Of a stretch of DNA of 64,000 nt, positions 27,301 through 42,300 are shown in pieces. Within the stretch, counting starts at the first letter, position 1. Every line of letters begins with the position of its first letter. The stretch covers positions 15,839,924 to 15,903,923 of the forward strand of contig NC_067202.1 in assembly GCF_000699445.3 (NCBI RefSeq), written 5' to 3'. This DNA is from Schistosoma haematobium (lineage: Eukaryota > Platyhelminthes > Trematoda > Strigeidida > Schistosomatidae). The notes beneath the pieces were generated by a model. The model was not told the DNA's origin and did no database searches. It worked only from the letters and a program-made list of their open reading frames with translations. The translations under genes and the position numbers were made by a program.

Positions 27301-30300
27301 TCGTAGTGTCGAAGAAGCCTCCATAGTTTTGTCCTGTCTATACTATCAAATGCTCTCTCGTAATCGATGAAATTGATGTAGAGTGGTGATCGACTCATGT
27401 TTTCACTGAGATCGAACGAATAGTTCGCCAATGCTATGTAGCGCATAATTCGATGTTTATGTTCACTCTAGTGTATTATTTTAGGAAATTTGTATCATAT
27501 ACAGAAAGTATTTTAGTTGTCATGAGAAAAACATAGTTATATAATCCTTATTGATAGATAATTCAAAAGTACCAAAATAAGGTCGCAACATTTAAAACTT
27601 AAGGCACTATTTAATTATAAACAAATAATCAATACCTAATCACTTCTATGTAACACAAATATTTTGTTTTAACGATAGTTTAAAAACTAATTAATTATAA
27701 TGCCGGAAATAATTATGCCACTATATGTTAACGGTAATCAGCTATCAATGAAATATGTGTTTTTATGATTACAAGCCTTTTCACATAGACAACTGTCAAG
27801 AAAACTATAGCGAATGTACTTCAAACTTAAGAGTTGTGTCTAATAGAGCTCTGGTGAAAACAGATCATATTATAGGTAGTATGTAAGTAAACTAATAGTG
27901 AAAGCCATTATGGCTTATGCTAATGTGGGCCATCTTTGGACTTTCATGGTGTTAGTTTGATTGTAAAGGATCGGGTCTATAATCTGTCAGTCAGAGCAGT
28001 CTATGCTTGTGAAACCTGGCCTCTCCTACTTGACGATGTTAAGCAACATTCTGTGTTTGATCATCGTTGGCCTTGAACGGCTACTGAGATCCAGTGAGAA
28101 CACAATGTTAATGATGTGGAGATTCGGTAATGTGTGTTCGAGTAGAGACTATAATTCAATTGATATCACTACCTACAAACACCGACTTTAGTGGTTTGGA
28201 CAAGTACTTCGAATGTCGTCTCATCGAATTCCACATCCTTGTGTTATTTTCGGACGACGGGACTGGTTGGGAGAAACGGAAAAGTGGTCAGTATATCACA
28301 TGACATGGTGTTGTCGTGGTATTAAAGAAAGCTGTACAGGACAAAAGTCCTCTTGTGACAATCACAGAGGAATCAGTCTGACTAATATAGTGTCTAAAAA
28401 ATTAGCTTCAATAATACTTCGACGCTTAATCAAAGCTCATGAAGAGCAGACTAGAGAAAACCAGGCGGCTTTTCGACCTAGACGTGGTTGTATAGATCAG
28501 ATATTCACACTACGTCAGGTTCTAGAACACAGACACACATTCAGACGCCCCACAATGGTAGTATTTCTCGACCTTAAGGCGGCATTCGACTCTGTTGATT
28601 GTGAGGTTCTATGGCAGTGTTTGTCACTGAAAGGAGTACCAAAGTACATTAACCTTATAAAGGCTCTCTACTCGAACACAACTGGTAGAGTGAGAGCTTA
28701 TGGCGAACTGTCATCAGAGTTGATTACCTCAAGTGATGTTTGTCAGGGCTGACTTTGTCATTGATGTACTTTTAGAGATAACCCTTTCCTCATCTAAATT
28801 TTCAGGGGTTGAACTTCTACCAGGAGATTCACTTATTGACTTGGAATATGCCGATGACATAGTTTTATTTGGCGAAGACGCTGACAAAATGCACAGTCTT
28901 CTGACCACTCTAAGCAACAATGCAAGCATGTTCAGCATGCGATTCTCCCCATTCTCGAAATGCAAAATGTTGCTTCAGGATTGGGTTGCATTGACACCCG
29001 AACCAATGATAAGGAGTGAAGTAGTCGAGCATGTCGACCGCTTCACTTATCTTGGAAGTCTCATCAGCCCTTGTGGTCTGGTGTGCGACGAAATCTCAGC
29101 ACGGATACAGAAGACTCGACTAGCTTGCTTTTGTTAACTTGCGTCATCTATGGCGTAGGTGAGATATCTGTCTATCAACCAAAGAACGTGTTTACTGCGC
29201 AGCAGTTCGTTCCATCCTACTTTATGGCAGTCAAACATGACCGGTAAGAGTAGAGGATATTCGTAGGTTACTAGTATTTGATCATAGGTGTCTTCGAAAT
29301 ATTTTCCGTACATCGTGGGACCATCGAGTAAGTAATGCAGTTGTTAGGAAACGAGTACTAGGTAAGGATGGCAAATCAATTGATGAAGTAGTGAAACTTC
29401 ATCAGTTGAGATGGCTTGGACACGTGTTACGTATGTCCAACGACCGACTGCCTCGACGTGCGATGTTCAGTGGTATAGGAGTAGGTTGGAAGAAAGGTAG
29501 GGGCGGCCAGACCAAAACATGGCACAAGTCCATGAAGCAACTGACAAGTGGACTAAGCCATGTGGGTAAGTGTAGACTACCTGATTAGGATCCGCGAGAC
29601 GATGTCAGCCTATGGTTAGAGACCTTGAATGACCTGGCTCAAAATCGTTTGCAATGGCGCAGGTGCATCCACTCTTCGTGTTCTCCCAAATTATAATCTT
29701 CTGAATTCTTATTTTCTTTCCAAATTTATTTCACTGTACTATACTCCTTGAATAACATCTTCAAGCCCTAATGTTTCCGAATACTGCTTATACTTTTACT
29801 ACCTCTACCACTACGGAATTTGAGTCGACAACTGCATCTCTGTGCTAATGTGGTGTAGCAACTCAAACTGATGTACGTACGTACGAAGTTCTACTTTGTT
29901 ACTGACGGAACTGAGTGAATTACTTATTAAGATATTGATATATGAAAGTAAAGATGCGAAAGAGACTAGTTGGAAAATAAAATTAATGATGAGAATAGAG
30001 TGTAAACAATATGGATCACACCACTTTGGATGATAAATAAATATCATTAGGGTAGGTTTTTAGTTTAAGTATAAGATGATTTTAAATGCACACAGTGGGA
30101 GGTGGCTTTGAAATTCCATACAGCTAAAGTTTTCATAATTCTAAATATTCCCTATAGACAAATTCTATTTAGATCAATTTCATGAGCTGTTTCAATTAAG
30201 AGTTTAGCAATTGATGAAGATGAGTGTTTAATACTTACGTTTATTAGGACATTGGATTTTATGTGTACCTAAAGCAATGATGGTACATGTTTAGACATCT

Positions 30301-33300
30301 TAATAAATAAATCACGACCGCTCAGCCGTAAATGTGTGGCCACAAAAATAAACACACAAACATGAGTGTAAATTGATAGACGCAATGGGATCTGATACAA
30401 TCGTTGACATGTCGACTATGTTTATAGTGAAGGATAGACTTTGTTTCTTTTTCAAATAATGCTGTTAATGACAAAAGAAAAACCGAACACCATCTACAAA
30501 ACAAACTGTTCCGAATACGAAAAACACTAGATCAGACAAAGTGAACTCCCTCTTCATCGTTGCCTGCATGAACATCCATTAGTGGTCAAATGCCAGAATA
30601 TATCTTCACTTATATCAATGCATGAGGACGATTGTGAACACAAATTCGAATAAAAAAATATTGAAATCTTGGATAGAAGGAATACTTAAAACAGTAGAAA
30701 GTTTTCTTGGGGCTTAGCACCAGGTCAATCAGAAATCAACAAACACATCGAAATCGATCCAAATTATCAATCAATCAGAAAGACCATAGACAAATATAAG
30801 ATCAAGAATCACAGTTAAGGGAGATCCAATCGAAATAAATAGGCAGACGATGACAACTTGAAGGTTAACAGTGGGCAATAAAATTTGCGTTCGACAAGGC
30901 AAGCTATGAGTCATATGTGGAGAAATCCGAACACTTTACTCCTTCCTAAATTTTATACTGACGATGTTGTTCAGAAGAACAATGAAAGCTCCACGACCGA
31001 ATCATCTACCTCAAAAACTTTATATAAATCATCCACTTGAGCTACAAATCTTCGCCACCATATCAATATCATTACATTCTCCAAATTAAATTAATATACT
31101 GAGGTGTTTAGTTAATAATGAATAATAAACACAACCATATAACAAATGAATTAAACAGAAAAGTATTAATGAGTTAATTTATAATGAATTACTTGTAATG
31201 AGCAGCTTTTGTAGACATATCTTTATGACAATTAGGTATAGGACTAGAATAGTAAGGTAGTTGTGAAGAAAATTCTAGATTTTTAACTGTATTCTTATCA
31301 TTATCATCAGGAAAACAATTCATTTGTTGATAATTATCCCATATGCCAAGATGTCGATGAGTTTTACTTTTACGGCTACTACTATTACTACTACTAGTAG
31401 TAGTGGTAGACGTAGAAGTAGTATTAATTGTTGTTATTGTTTTCTTATTGGCTAAACGTTGACTTTCTTGTTCAAGCATGTGATACATTTCACCGGCACG
31501 TGTCCACAAATCTGAAACAGATTCATTTTGATCTTGATCAAATGATGCCCATAAGCGTGAACTTAATAAACTTGTTTTACTGGATCGATGTGATGCACCA
31601 ACAGAAGTATAATTTGACTTATTGGTATATGTTGCATGATATGGTATAGGTGAATCTTCTTTAGCTAAAAAATAAAAAATGTACAAATAAAATTATCCAA
31701 TGGAAGAATATGCATAGGCCCAAGTTGTCATATCAAATCAACACAAAGGAAAGAAACTAACAAAAAGAAAACTGAAACAACCAAAATAGTGCAGTATGCA
31801 ACGGTAATGAAAAGGAACGAAAAGTTGAGAATATAATGTGAGAAGATAGAATGGGAAACACATATGAAATGATACTGCAATTCAAGTATGTCTAACTGAC
31901 TTCTATGCTTAATTGGTAGTTGTTATTGTTGGCCATCTCAAACACCTCAATCGATAAAGAATCAGTAATTCATAAAACGTATGTGTAATCTCCCAAATTC
32001 CCTGATATGGTCGACAGGGAGGAGTTAGCTTCACCTCTCCAAAGGCTCTCACATGATAATGCGTACGTACTCACTGCCATACAAGTCCTAATCATTCTAT
32101 TCTCATGACTGTGGTGTTCTTTACGAAATTGAGAGGACGAAAATCCAATGTCCGGTCACGGCTTAAACCGGGCTGATAAATACGACGGAACATACACCTA
32201 CGGCGTTGGAAAACTCTGATCCTAAAACAATCGTATACATGGGATCCAGCATTCTGAGAGAACAAATCAAGTATCAACTTGTTGTTGGTCACCGACTACC
32301 ATGGGATTGCATCTCCTAACGTTGCTCCACTACACTGTGGATCAGAACTCAAGGTCGAAAACTTTGGGAGTGTAACCTTACTATTGTTCACTAGATTATC
32401 TAACAAAACGATAGGAATGCTTTGAAGACATCTTTGATTAAATATCTGAAGTTTAACTAATGCCTTTTAATTTAATGGACCATGATTCAGAGCCAAAAAC
32501 TACAAAATAACTCAATCGACAAGTAGTTAATGCATGAATACAAGTTAAGACTTGTTTATAATTTGTCGCAAATTAACTTAATACATACATGTGATAATGT
32601 CAACTACTACAATAATATGGGGACTAAATAAGTAATCTATATAATTGCAAATGGTGTCAATTATGTGTTCATAAATCAGATATCTTAAATATGATTAGAG
32701 AGAACTTATTTATCCATTGAGAATTACATAATGTGATCTTATGACTATGTAGCAACGAATAGCATGTATTGTAAACTCTAAATAAATTTTTCAGATGTAA
32801 TAGATATACATCCAGCTATAGAGTTACAAATGTCACTATGCCAAGTTGTGATTAAACTTTGGTCTAATAATAGAAAATTAAATACACCATATGTACAGTT
32901 ATACAGTTTAATTATATTACAAATTAACTACAATCTAATAGTATAGTATGGAACAACTGCTGTGAAGATTAAACGTACAACACACTATATAACTGATCAA
33001 ATAAATATGAGGCTGTAGTCTCTGTTAACGATTGAGTCAATTGTCTAAATTATTAATCCACAGATTCATAATGGTTAGGCCGAAAATTTCAACCGTAAAA
33101 CTAGTCAATATGAAAGAAAAGGTTACTGATCATTATTTTGAAGAAAACTAGTGATTGTCAAATGTGTACAGTAAGGATTCAAATGACTATCATTAGTAAT
33201 CATTGTTTAAATGTTAAATGATACTGTTAGGAAGATAATGAGTTATCTAGTTTTTTTTTATCAAGAAATAATAATGTCAATGGTTAAGATCATGAGTCAG

Positions 33301-36300
33301 TTGAAGCTAGACCACCATGGAAAACCTGGAAGCACTGAACGACCGTTTCGTCCTGTTGTGGGGCTTCTCAGCAGTAATAATGTTTACAAGGATATACCCC
33401 TAGTCACTTTTGTTGTTATCTTATTGATTGTTTTTATTGATAGTTTATTAATTGTGTTATACTTCGAAACTATCATTACTTGCTATATATAAACAGAGTT
33501 ATTTCACTACAATTTTTTATCTTAAATATCAATCTTTTAATAGTCTTTTGACTTATTTCTGTTTTTCAAAGGGCTGAAGATTATCATTGTGTCAGTCGTC
33601 CAATCTGTCAAGTTTCATATAAGAAAAATATTTCGATTGTTAGTAATTCAAATTAACGTAGACTACAGCACAGGTATACATATAAGTTAACATTAACACT
33701 AATGTTACAGTGAAGTCTAATTAGCGAATGTAAATATAAGTAGATTACCTATTAGATTACACTATTGCACTGAAAAATACAAAAGTATGCCAAAACGCAT
33801 CGATATGACTAGAACTGCATTTTATTAACATAAGTAATACGATTAATTATCAAGAAGAAGGAACCTATTATTATAATTCATATATATTAGTTGTTCGGAT
33901 CTTTCCATTGATGTTTAGGACTTGCTATGTCCCGATAAGCATAATGAATGGTAATTTTTAGGATCCATTTAGAGACCAATACTATGAGTTTATTTTTATC
34001 GTATAATTTTTAAATAAATAAACCATTCATATTCATATTCTTCTTATCGTAAGCTTTGTTTTGACCTATAACTATTATTATACGTTTCACCATTCTTGAA
34101 TTATTCCCTGTCTGTTAATCACTACCTCCCTCATTCACAGTCACTTTTGGCCAAACCTTGTACAAATGTTATTTTCTATTTTATGGTACGTTGTGGTCTG
34201 TTTGATTGGTATATAAACCCAGTACGCTTGAAATAAAGGACTCATATCGTAGAGGCTCGGGATGGTGTTCTTGATCTAATTGGCTAGACAGGAAGCGGGA
34301 CCAATCAGGACTCTAGACTGCTCATACGGCTTTACGCGTTGCTGGTCGATCGATAAGTCACTGCTCCCTAATTGGCGGTATCGTTTACGTACACATTAAC
34401 AAGGCAGGCAGGCTACAAGTTATAACAGGACTGCAATTGATTAATCTCTTTTTTTATATATGTGCATCCTGTGAGGATTACTTCGTTATTGCACCAAGTC
34501 TTAAGCATTTTAAGCAGAAGTTAGATGTTGGTTAGCAGTGGAATCCAGAACGCGCGTTTCACCTTACTTGGGACTCACCGGCTGGATGTACCCACTACAT
34601 TACAAAGTTGACGTTTATACCGAGACTCGAAACAAGTACCAATTGTTTCAAACGCCATCGCGCTATATACCTAACTACTGAGTACAAATAACTACTGGTT
34701 TTAGCAATGGGATAGATCTTAATTCATATATATTACTTACGTGATGAATATGAGATATTTGTTTCATGTATGTTTGAAACATCTTTTCCTAACAGCCCAA
34801 TATTAAGAGTACCAGTTTCAAATGGTTGCTTATCAAGCAAATAATCATGCTCGTCATCATTATTATCATCACGAGTAAAACATGATACATTCATTTGGTG
34901 TTTTGAATGTAATCCTTGTACAACACTACCGCTATTGGTAGAGCTCCGACGTCGAGGTAGGTGAATTATTTTAGGTTCAGTATTATGTTGGTAATTATTG
35001 ATGGAATTTTTATGTGAAACATTAACAGCCGGTAAAAGTTGACATGGTGAAGTATGGACATTTTTACATGTAACAGAAACTGGCTGACTCTCTGTAGTAT
35101 TACTTGTGATAATTGTGTTATCAGTAGAAGTGATATTCATTGATATTAATGTTTTCACTTGATCATATCGACCAGGATGACGAGTAGAAGCATAGGCACG
35201 TTTACGAATAAATCGAACTGGCAGTGTATCTGTGTTTACATCTTCAATACTTGACGGATCTATTGTATGTTTTCGAATAATTCGAACAGAATCAAATCCA
35301 GACTTTTTAGATGATTCAAATGTGTTTAAATTATGATCGATGGGTTTGATCTTAGTCAGTGTTTTATCAGTTCCTGTCGGAGAATTATCCATCAACTGAA
35401 TTGAATCAGGTGGGCAAGAGTTTTCTTTACGAGCTTCATTGGATGATAAGAATTCATCTGAGAGTAAATGACTCGTTGATGAATTGTCAAATTCTGAAGT
35501 TTAGAAAAAAATACAAGAAAACAATTTTTTCATTAAAGTAATATCATTTTAAAATAAATATAAAGGATAACCGTTGATGTGTACAAAAATGCCAGTGAGT
35601 ACTATCCGTTGCGCTGAACCGAAGTAGGTGGAGCGGACTTCGAATATGGGACTTAATGGCTGAAAATCAAATGACTTTATCACTAATTGGCTAGTACTAA
35701 ATAATTCTTCTTACTTCTGACAGAAAAGTAGATATTCATACACACGAAACGTTTCAGTTAAGTTCAAAAGGTTCAATAATCAAACGCCGTAACAGTATAA
35801 TACACTGACGGTTCTGAGTTAACCATTTAGAATCAAGATAACACTATACATTTGTACGAAATTTGAAGTGCAGTGATAGATAATGTGTATATTATTATAA
35901 ACTAAGTGAAAATTGACATTATTTGGTTCGTAAAATGCTCAAAATCAATAGAAATATAGATTATGCAACCAATTTAGGATGGTGCTTGAGTTAAATTACA
36001 AAACATACCTGCTCTTAAGGTAGGCTGCTTATTAAAGTACTTGATGTAGGGGTCACTACATAATCAAGTATTTAATGAAGTTAGATAATATTCTCTTTTT
36101 CTTACTCTTACTTTAAAGCCCGAACTTAAGAATTTCAAGTTTGTAAACAGAAAGATGGCAAGGCATTGCATTGTAACTTATATCAGTTTGTAACGAAAAT
36201 TCTATAGGGTGATAACTCAAATTCACAACGCTAGTCCGATTCTTAAAATATGTAAACTTGACCGTTTTTCTTTACTACAAGGAATAATTTGACATATGAC

Positions 36301-39300
36301 GGTTAATTATTAAGATCAAAGCCGTTATTCCATTGTTTTATAACTTCGTAAAGTTCCATGACTGACTGATAAATCGTCAAAGGACGTTAATATGTCGTAA
36401 TTTTGTTTAAACAGTACATGAATACCGAACAGCGGTATTTTACAATCGTTGATGGGTTTTTAAACTTAACATAGGAAATAAATTCAATCTACGTTTAAGA
36501 TATACACTAATTTAAAGGAAGAACAAGAGAAAGAAGCCTTATCATTGAGATTTTTTTGTATTTCACAATGGATAGTGTGAAGGAATAATTCACCAAAATA
36601 ATAAGCCATCAGTATAGATGTATTTGTGTAGAGTTTGCTGAAGTTTGTACTCCACACCACGAACTGAGCTTAATTAAACTACTCGAGACTACGAAGTAGT
36701 GGGTAGCTTTTTCGTTCTACATCGGGGGTACCTTGTAGCAGTACATATTCATGACCAAACCAATGAGGATAAGCTCCGAGACCACCAACTCGTATAATGA
36801 GCATCTATATTTCAGTTTAGTGCGCTGAGGACCCAATGGTATACATATTTAGTCCTAATGAATTCTTGATATATTGCAACCATTATCCAATCTCATTGGT
36901 GGACAAAAATGCTTCACTTCAAATATGATTGAATTTCAACTAGTCACAGTGTGTTGTTGAGGAGTTATATACTAGGCGAAAACATTTATCCAGTGCTCCT
37001 TGATAGGCAATGGTTATCTAACCAAAGTTAGCTCGTGATATTACATATAAATATAAGCTAATGGTTATTTGTTTGTGTTCAACAAAATCAGCTGTTTCAC
37101 CGAATATCATCATATGACTGTTTATTCAATGAGAAAATGTGTCAATCTCTGATATACCGAACATGATGGCATTAACACAAACACGTATACATAGTGATTG
37201 ATGTATATAGAACAATTAATTAACCAGAAAATAAGCTAATAATCAAGCATGCACTCATCCACACACACATACAAACTTAACACATACGAAGATCAATAAA
37301 GTTTATTGATTGCACCAAATGGTAGCAAGAAACACAAACTCAGTGCATAATAAGTAAATATACGCGCGAACTTTATAAGCAGTGATGATGCAAGTAAACA
37401 AAAAGTAGTACGGACAGTGTGATAGATACACACATGACTCATACAAACACACAAACACACATAGAGATTACACTCAAATGTTAAACAACAGATTAGGCTG
37501 TTGAATGTATTTATCCTTAACAAAAACAAATTCGTTGAAGTATATAATAGAGGTGGGATATTACTGACAGTGTGTTTGTAGGTCATAATTTTTGCAAGTT
37601 CAAAAGATCTGCCCAGAAAGCACCAAAGTTTATAAACAAAGCAGAAACTATAAACAGTCCTTCTTTGAAGAGTATAGTTATTTATTACAATCATTACACA
37701 CTAACAACGCTTGGCACACGAGAGTTTGGGATTGTTCCCTGGCACTTAAACACTGAAACAACCAGTCGCCATACTTTGACCCCAAATGCTCTGGTACGAT
37801 CTACAGGGAGGAGTTAGCTTTTCCTACCCAAATGCTCTCACATGATGATGAGTACGTACCCACTGCCATGCAAGTCCTACTCATTGTATTCTCATGACTG
37901 TGGTGTTCTTTACGAAATTGAGAGGACGAAAATCCAATGTCCGATCACGGCTTAAACCGGGCTGATAAATACGACGGAACATACACCTACGGCGTTGGAA
38001 AACTCTGATCCTAAAACAATCGTATACATGGGATCCAGCATTCTGGGAGAACAAATCAAGTATCAACTTGTTGTTGGTCACCGATTACCATGGGACTGCA
38101 TCTCTTAACGTTGCTCCACAACATTGTGTATCAGAACTCTGGATCGAAGGCTTTGGGAGTGCCTCTGTAAGGAAACTACCTGCTTCGGTTTTAGCACGCA
38201 TGAAGTATCATAGCCCTCACACAAATCGAATGATTTGTATGGCACAATTGTATTTGGTGCCTACTTGTACCAATGTTTATGTGATCAAACAATATGTCTA
38301 AATAATAATAGTAATAATAATAACATTAGGAGAGAAGTATTGTTATAAGTGAGTACATAATTAACATGATCCAAGATGAATGTGACCTGTTCCTCCTCAA
38401 ATTACTTCACTAATATTGGAGATTTTGTAGTCACTGAGTTAGATGACTTGGTTGTGAAACTTTCATTGTTCTTTTCAACATCATTATCAGCACGTGATAC
38501 AGTGAGAAGTGAGCTATCAAAATTTCTGTACAACAACCTGTTATTCAATTGTAGGGAAATTCTAAATGCTCACTTCCCTTCGAAGTACACACTGATAATG
38601 TTATTCAGAGGGATAATGAGAGCTTCAGAACCAAACTATACAGTACATCAGAAAACAAAACATCTTCATCCTGAGCTTGATATTCTCCTAGTGAATTAAT
38701 AAAAACCTACTGACGATAAATATACTATCATCCCTCATTAGTTTAACATAACCCCTTACTCATATAAGTGATTGTAATATGAATAGAGCATTGTGTTTTT
38801 AACACAACTTACTACTTATTAATACTTATTATTGAGAGGACATATTTGTAATTGCAAAAACAACACAGTCATGAAAAAAGTAAACTGGTTAAAGTTACTT
38901 ATCCAACTTTAAGGTTAGTTGTTCACATGGTCAATTGGGAATAGTCACTCTAATCATGAAGAACATAATAATCTTGTTAGATTGTTGTTATAATGAAGGT
39001 GATATTCAATTAATCTTTCAAATTGTCACAAAAGCATAGCTAAAAGCAACTATTATTGTTGTTGTTATTATTAGAGATGTAAAACTGTACCAATTAAATA
39101 TTTCTAAGCACGAAGTAGTCTACAAGCTAGAACTGCTATAACCCATTGCTTACGAATGTGTGAAATAAGTTTGCTTGCAGAGAATCAATTTGATGGCTTT
39201 CATTATTTGGAGTTAGAATTTTGTTGCAAATTAAGAGCCTTAATTAAATTCATAGAAACGTTTTTGCATTCGTTCTGCAGTAAAATATACAGATACTTAT

Positions 39301-42300
39301 TAATGATGATATGTGCGACCACCTTTCATTGTCTTCGGTTGGTAACTGCCTCAAAATCAACACGGTTGAACTCCATTGGTCACGGCTTCTCACTAAATCG
39401 TCTGAAATTTCCTCTCGAAGATAGTCATTAGTCGGGACAAGTTAAGTGTCAGTGTAAGGTTGTGGAGATTGCTGAGTTTCATTGAATTCATGAACTGATC
39501 TAAGTTAGATCGTTATTGAAATACAGAAAGTACTGAACAGATGTTTCATCCTAGTATGGGACTTCTCAACAGTGAGCATCCACGACTCCATATGCAGGAA
39601 TCAAACCCCAAAACTTCGGTCTCGCACGCGTACGCTTAACCTGTAAACCACTGGGCTGTTATCAAACAGTGTTAATGTCTAATCCTAATCAATCGCCGTT
39701 TATGATTTCAGCGAAATTCCACAATCTCCGTAATCGTATCTTCACAATTATTAATCAATTTATAGGTATAAGTACCAAGGTTTGACTAAGTAATTTAATT
39801 TCCGCATTTGGTAAAAAGTGAATATTCATTCTAAAGAAGTGACTTTCAGTGAGTTATGAAAAACCAGAAATTCGAATTTCTATGCGCTGGGACATCGACA
39901 AATCTATTATTATTTTATTATTATGGATGATTGTGTTGTGATGTACGGTGTCCAGAAGCTGATACTGATACACACCCACCATAGAAGACTTTAATTACTG
40001 GAGTGGTATGATGAAGAGTGAGGAAGAAATTTTATTTGATTAACCGAGTTATATATATATATGTGTACTCGATTGTATATATAAACAATAAATTGCTAAT
40101 GTACACATTCGATTTGTTAGACAGATTAATTGATTGAAAGAACAATACCATGTTACAGAAATACAAATGAGTTTACACAGATATATACAGTAAAGTTATT
40201 TTATAAATATTAGCACATTCAAATAAATCATTAAATGATTTAAAAACTGGTGAGAAAACAGCTTCATGTGTTATGTAACTGTGAATAACACTGACTTGTT
40301 TAGAACGACAGTTTAGTTTAGAATAAATTTCGAACATGTGAAATATAAAGAGTTAAACTGTATGTTTTTAGCTTTGTCAGCGAGGTATCGATTGGGTTAA
40401 AGTATGTTACGTGCAGGATTGTGCTAGAGCATACTGATTGACTATTTTTTTAGCCAATCGACGCTAGTGAATACTTGAAGAAGACGTTAGAATTTTCTTC
40501 TGTAAAAATTATAAATATTATATCGTTTCTCTTATTGTGATCCTTACTTCCATCTAACTGTTTTACTTGGAATACCTGGTTAAGGTATAGTAATGGCGAG
40601 TTTGGCCCCCAAATGCCCTGGTACGGCCGAGAGTGGGGAGAGTCCGCTCTCCCTCTCCAAATGCTCTCACATGGCCACGCGTATATAGCCTCTGTCAGGG
40701 AAGTCCTACTCACTGCCTTCTCGTGGCGGGGGTGTTGTTTACGAAAATGAGAGGACGAAAAGCGAATGTCCGGTGCTTTAATCGGATTCCAAACTAATGG
40801 TGCACATGGGCCCCAGTATCCTGCGGGAACAAATGGCATATGAACCAATTGTTGGCCACCGGCTTCCATGGGACTGCATCTCCTTACGATGCTCCACTGC
40901 CTTGTGGATCAGACCCTCAGGTCGAAGGCTCGGGGTGTGGCCCCCTAAGAAAACCACCTGCTTCGGTTTGGGCACCCGGGCAGTATCACAGCCCTCACAC
41001 ATATCGAATGAGATCTGTGTGGCGCATATGTATTTGGTGCCTCTTTGTACCAATATCTATGTGTTGAAATAAATAATAAATAAATAAAAAATGGCGAGTT
41101 TGAGACAATGGGTAATCTAGCTCAAATCTGGTAGCAATAGAGACGTGTATTTAACTCCTATATTTTCTAAGATCGTGAGAGTTCATAAATTAATTCATAT
41201 TATAAGGTAGTGTGTTGGAAACTCGGTGTATTCATTCTCATTCTTCCACGAAATCTTGAATGTGTAATGAACAGCCCACGCTTTACACTTGATGGTGTCC
41301 ATTCATTTACATCCGACTACATATTTTAATGCTTCACTGTCATATTTACTGACCATAAATTTATTTGAACTTCGTTTAGAAACATAATAAATAATCTTTT
41401 ATTATCCCAACATGAAATACAACAAACTTCCACCTGTATATTACAGATTTGCTGTTATTTCTAACGTAATTCAATGGATTTGGATGAAATCCCAAAAATT
41501 TAACATTGAATTATTTATTTATTTAAACACAGACATTGGCACAATGAGGCACCAAATATATATGCACCACATAAATCATTCAATTTGTGTGAGGCCTGAG
41601 ATACTTTTCGGGTGCCCAAACCTAGACAGGTAGTTTTCTTAGGGGATCACACCCGGAGCCTTCGACTTAAAGGTCGCGTCCAACAAGGCAGTTGAGCAAC
41701 GTCAGGAGATGCATTCCCATGTTAGCCGGTGACCGAAGTTTGGTTCATACGCCATTTGTTCCTTCAGGATTCTGGAACCTATGTGAACCACTGATTTGGA
41801 ATGAGGGTTTTCCAACTCCCTTAGATGGACTCTACGTGTCCACCAACCCGGTTAAAGCGCCGGACATTCGCTTTTCGTTCGCCCAGTTTCGTAAACAACA
41901 CCCCTGCCACGAGAAGACAATGAGTATGACTTCCCTGGCAGTGGTTGCGCGCGCGTGACCATATGAGGGCATTTCGAGAGGGAGGACTGACTCTCCCCAC
42001 TCTCAACCGTACCAGAGCATTTGGTGGCGAATTTGTTCGTGCATTTGAAAAAAGTATAAGGAACAGTATATCCATATATGGAAAAAGAAGTAATCTTTCA
42101 CGAAAACAATAATAATAACTTTTAAGAAAAAAAAAGATATTTACCGGATTCTTGAAGTTGTGATAAAACTGGATGTAATAAATTGTTAGATAACTTGTCC
42201 AATTTTTTAATTTCTTGACTATTAAACGGCTTTTCACAATTATTACTATTACCAGTGTTAGCAGTATTAGTAGTAGTATTAATAGTAGTTCGGGGTTTCG

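Noticed and set aside
32092..32292. Two almost identical 66-codon ORFs at 32092-32292 and 37881-38081, which looked like a duplicated gene.
   Set aside because: Both lie antisense inside family A repeats. The identity is of the repeat DNA, not of a protein.
40450..41072. Several overlapping ORFs on both strands of 40.4-41.1 kb.
   Set aside because: All fall on a family A copy with target duplications; no domain and no conservation of frame among copies.
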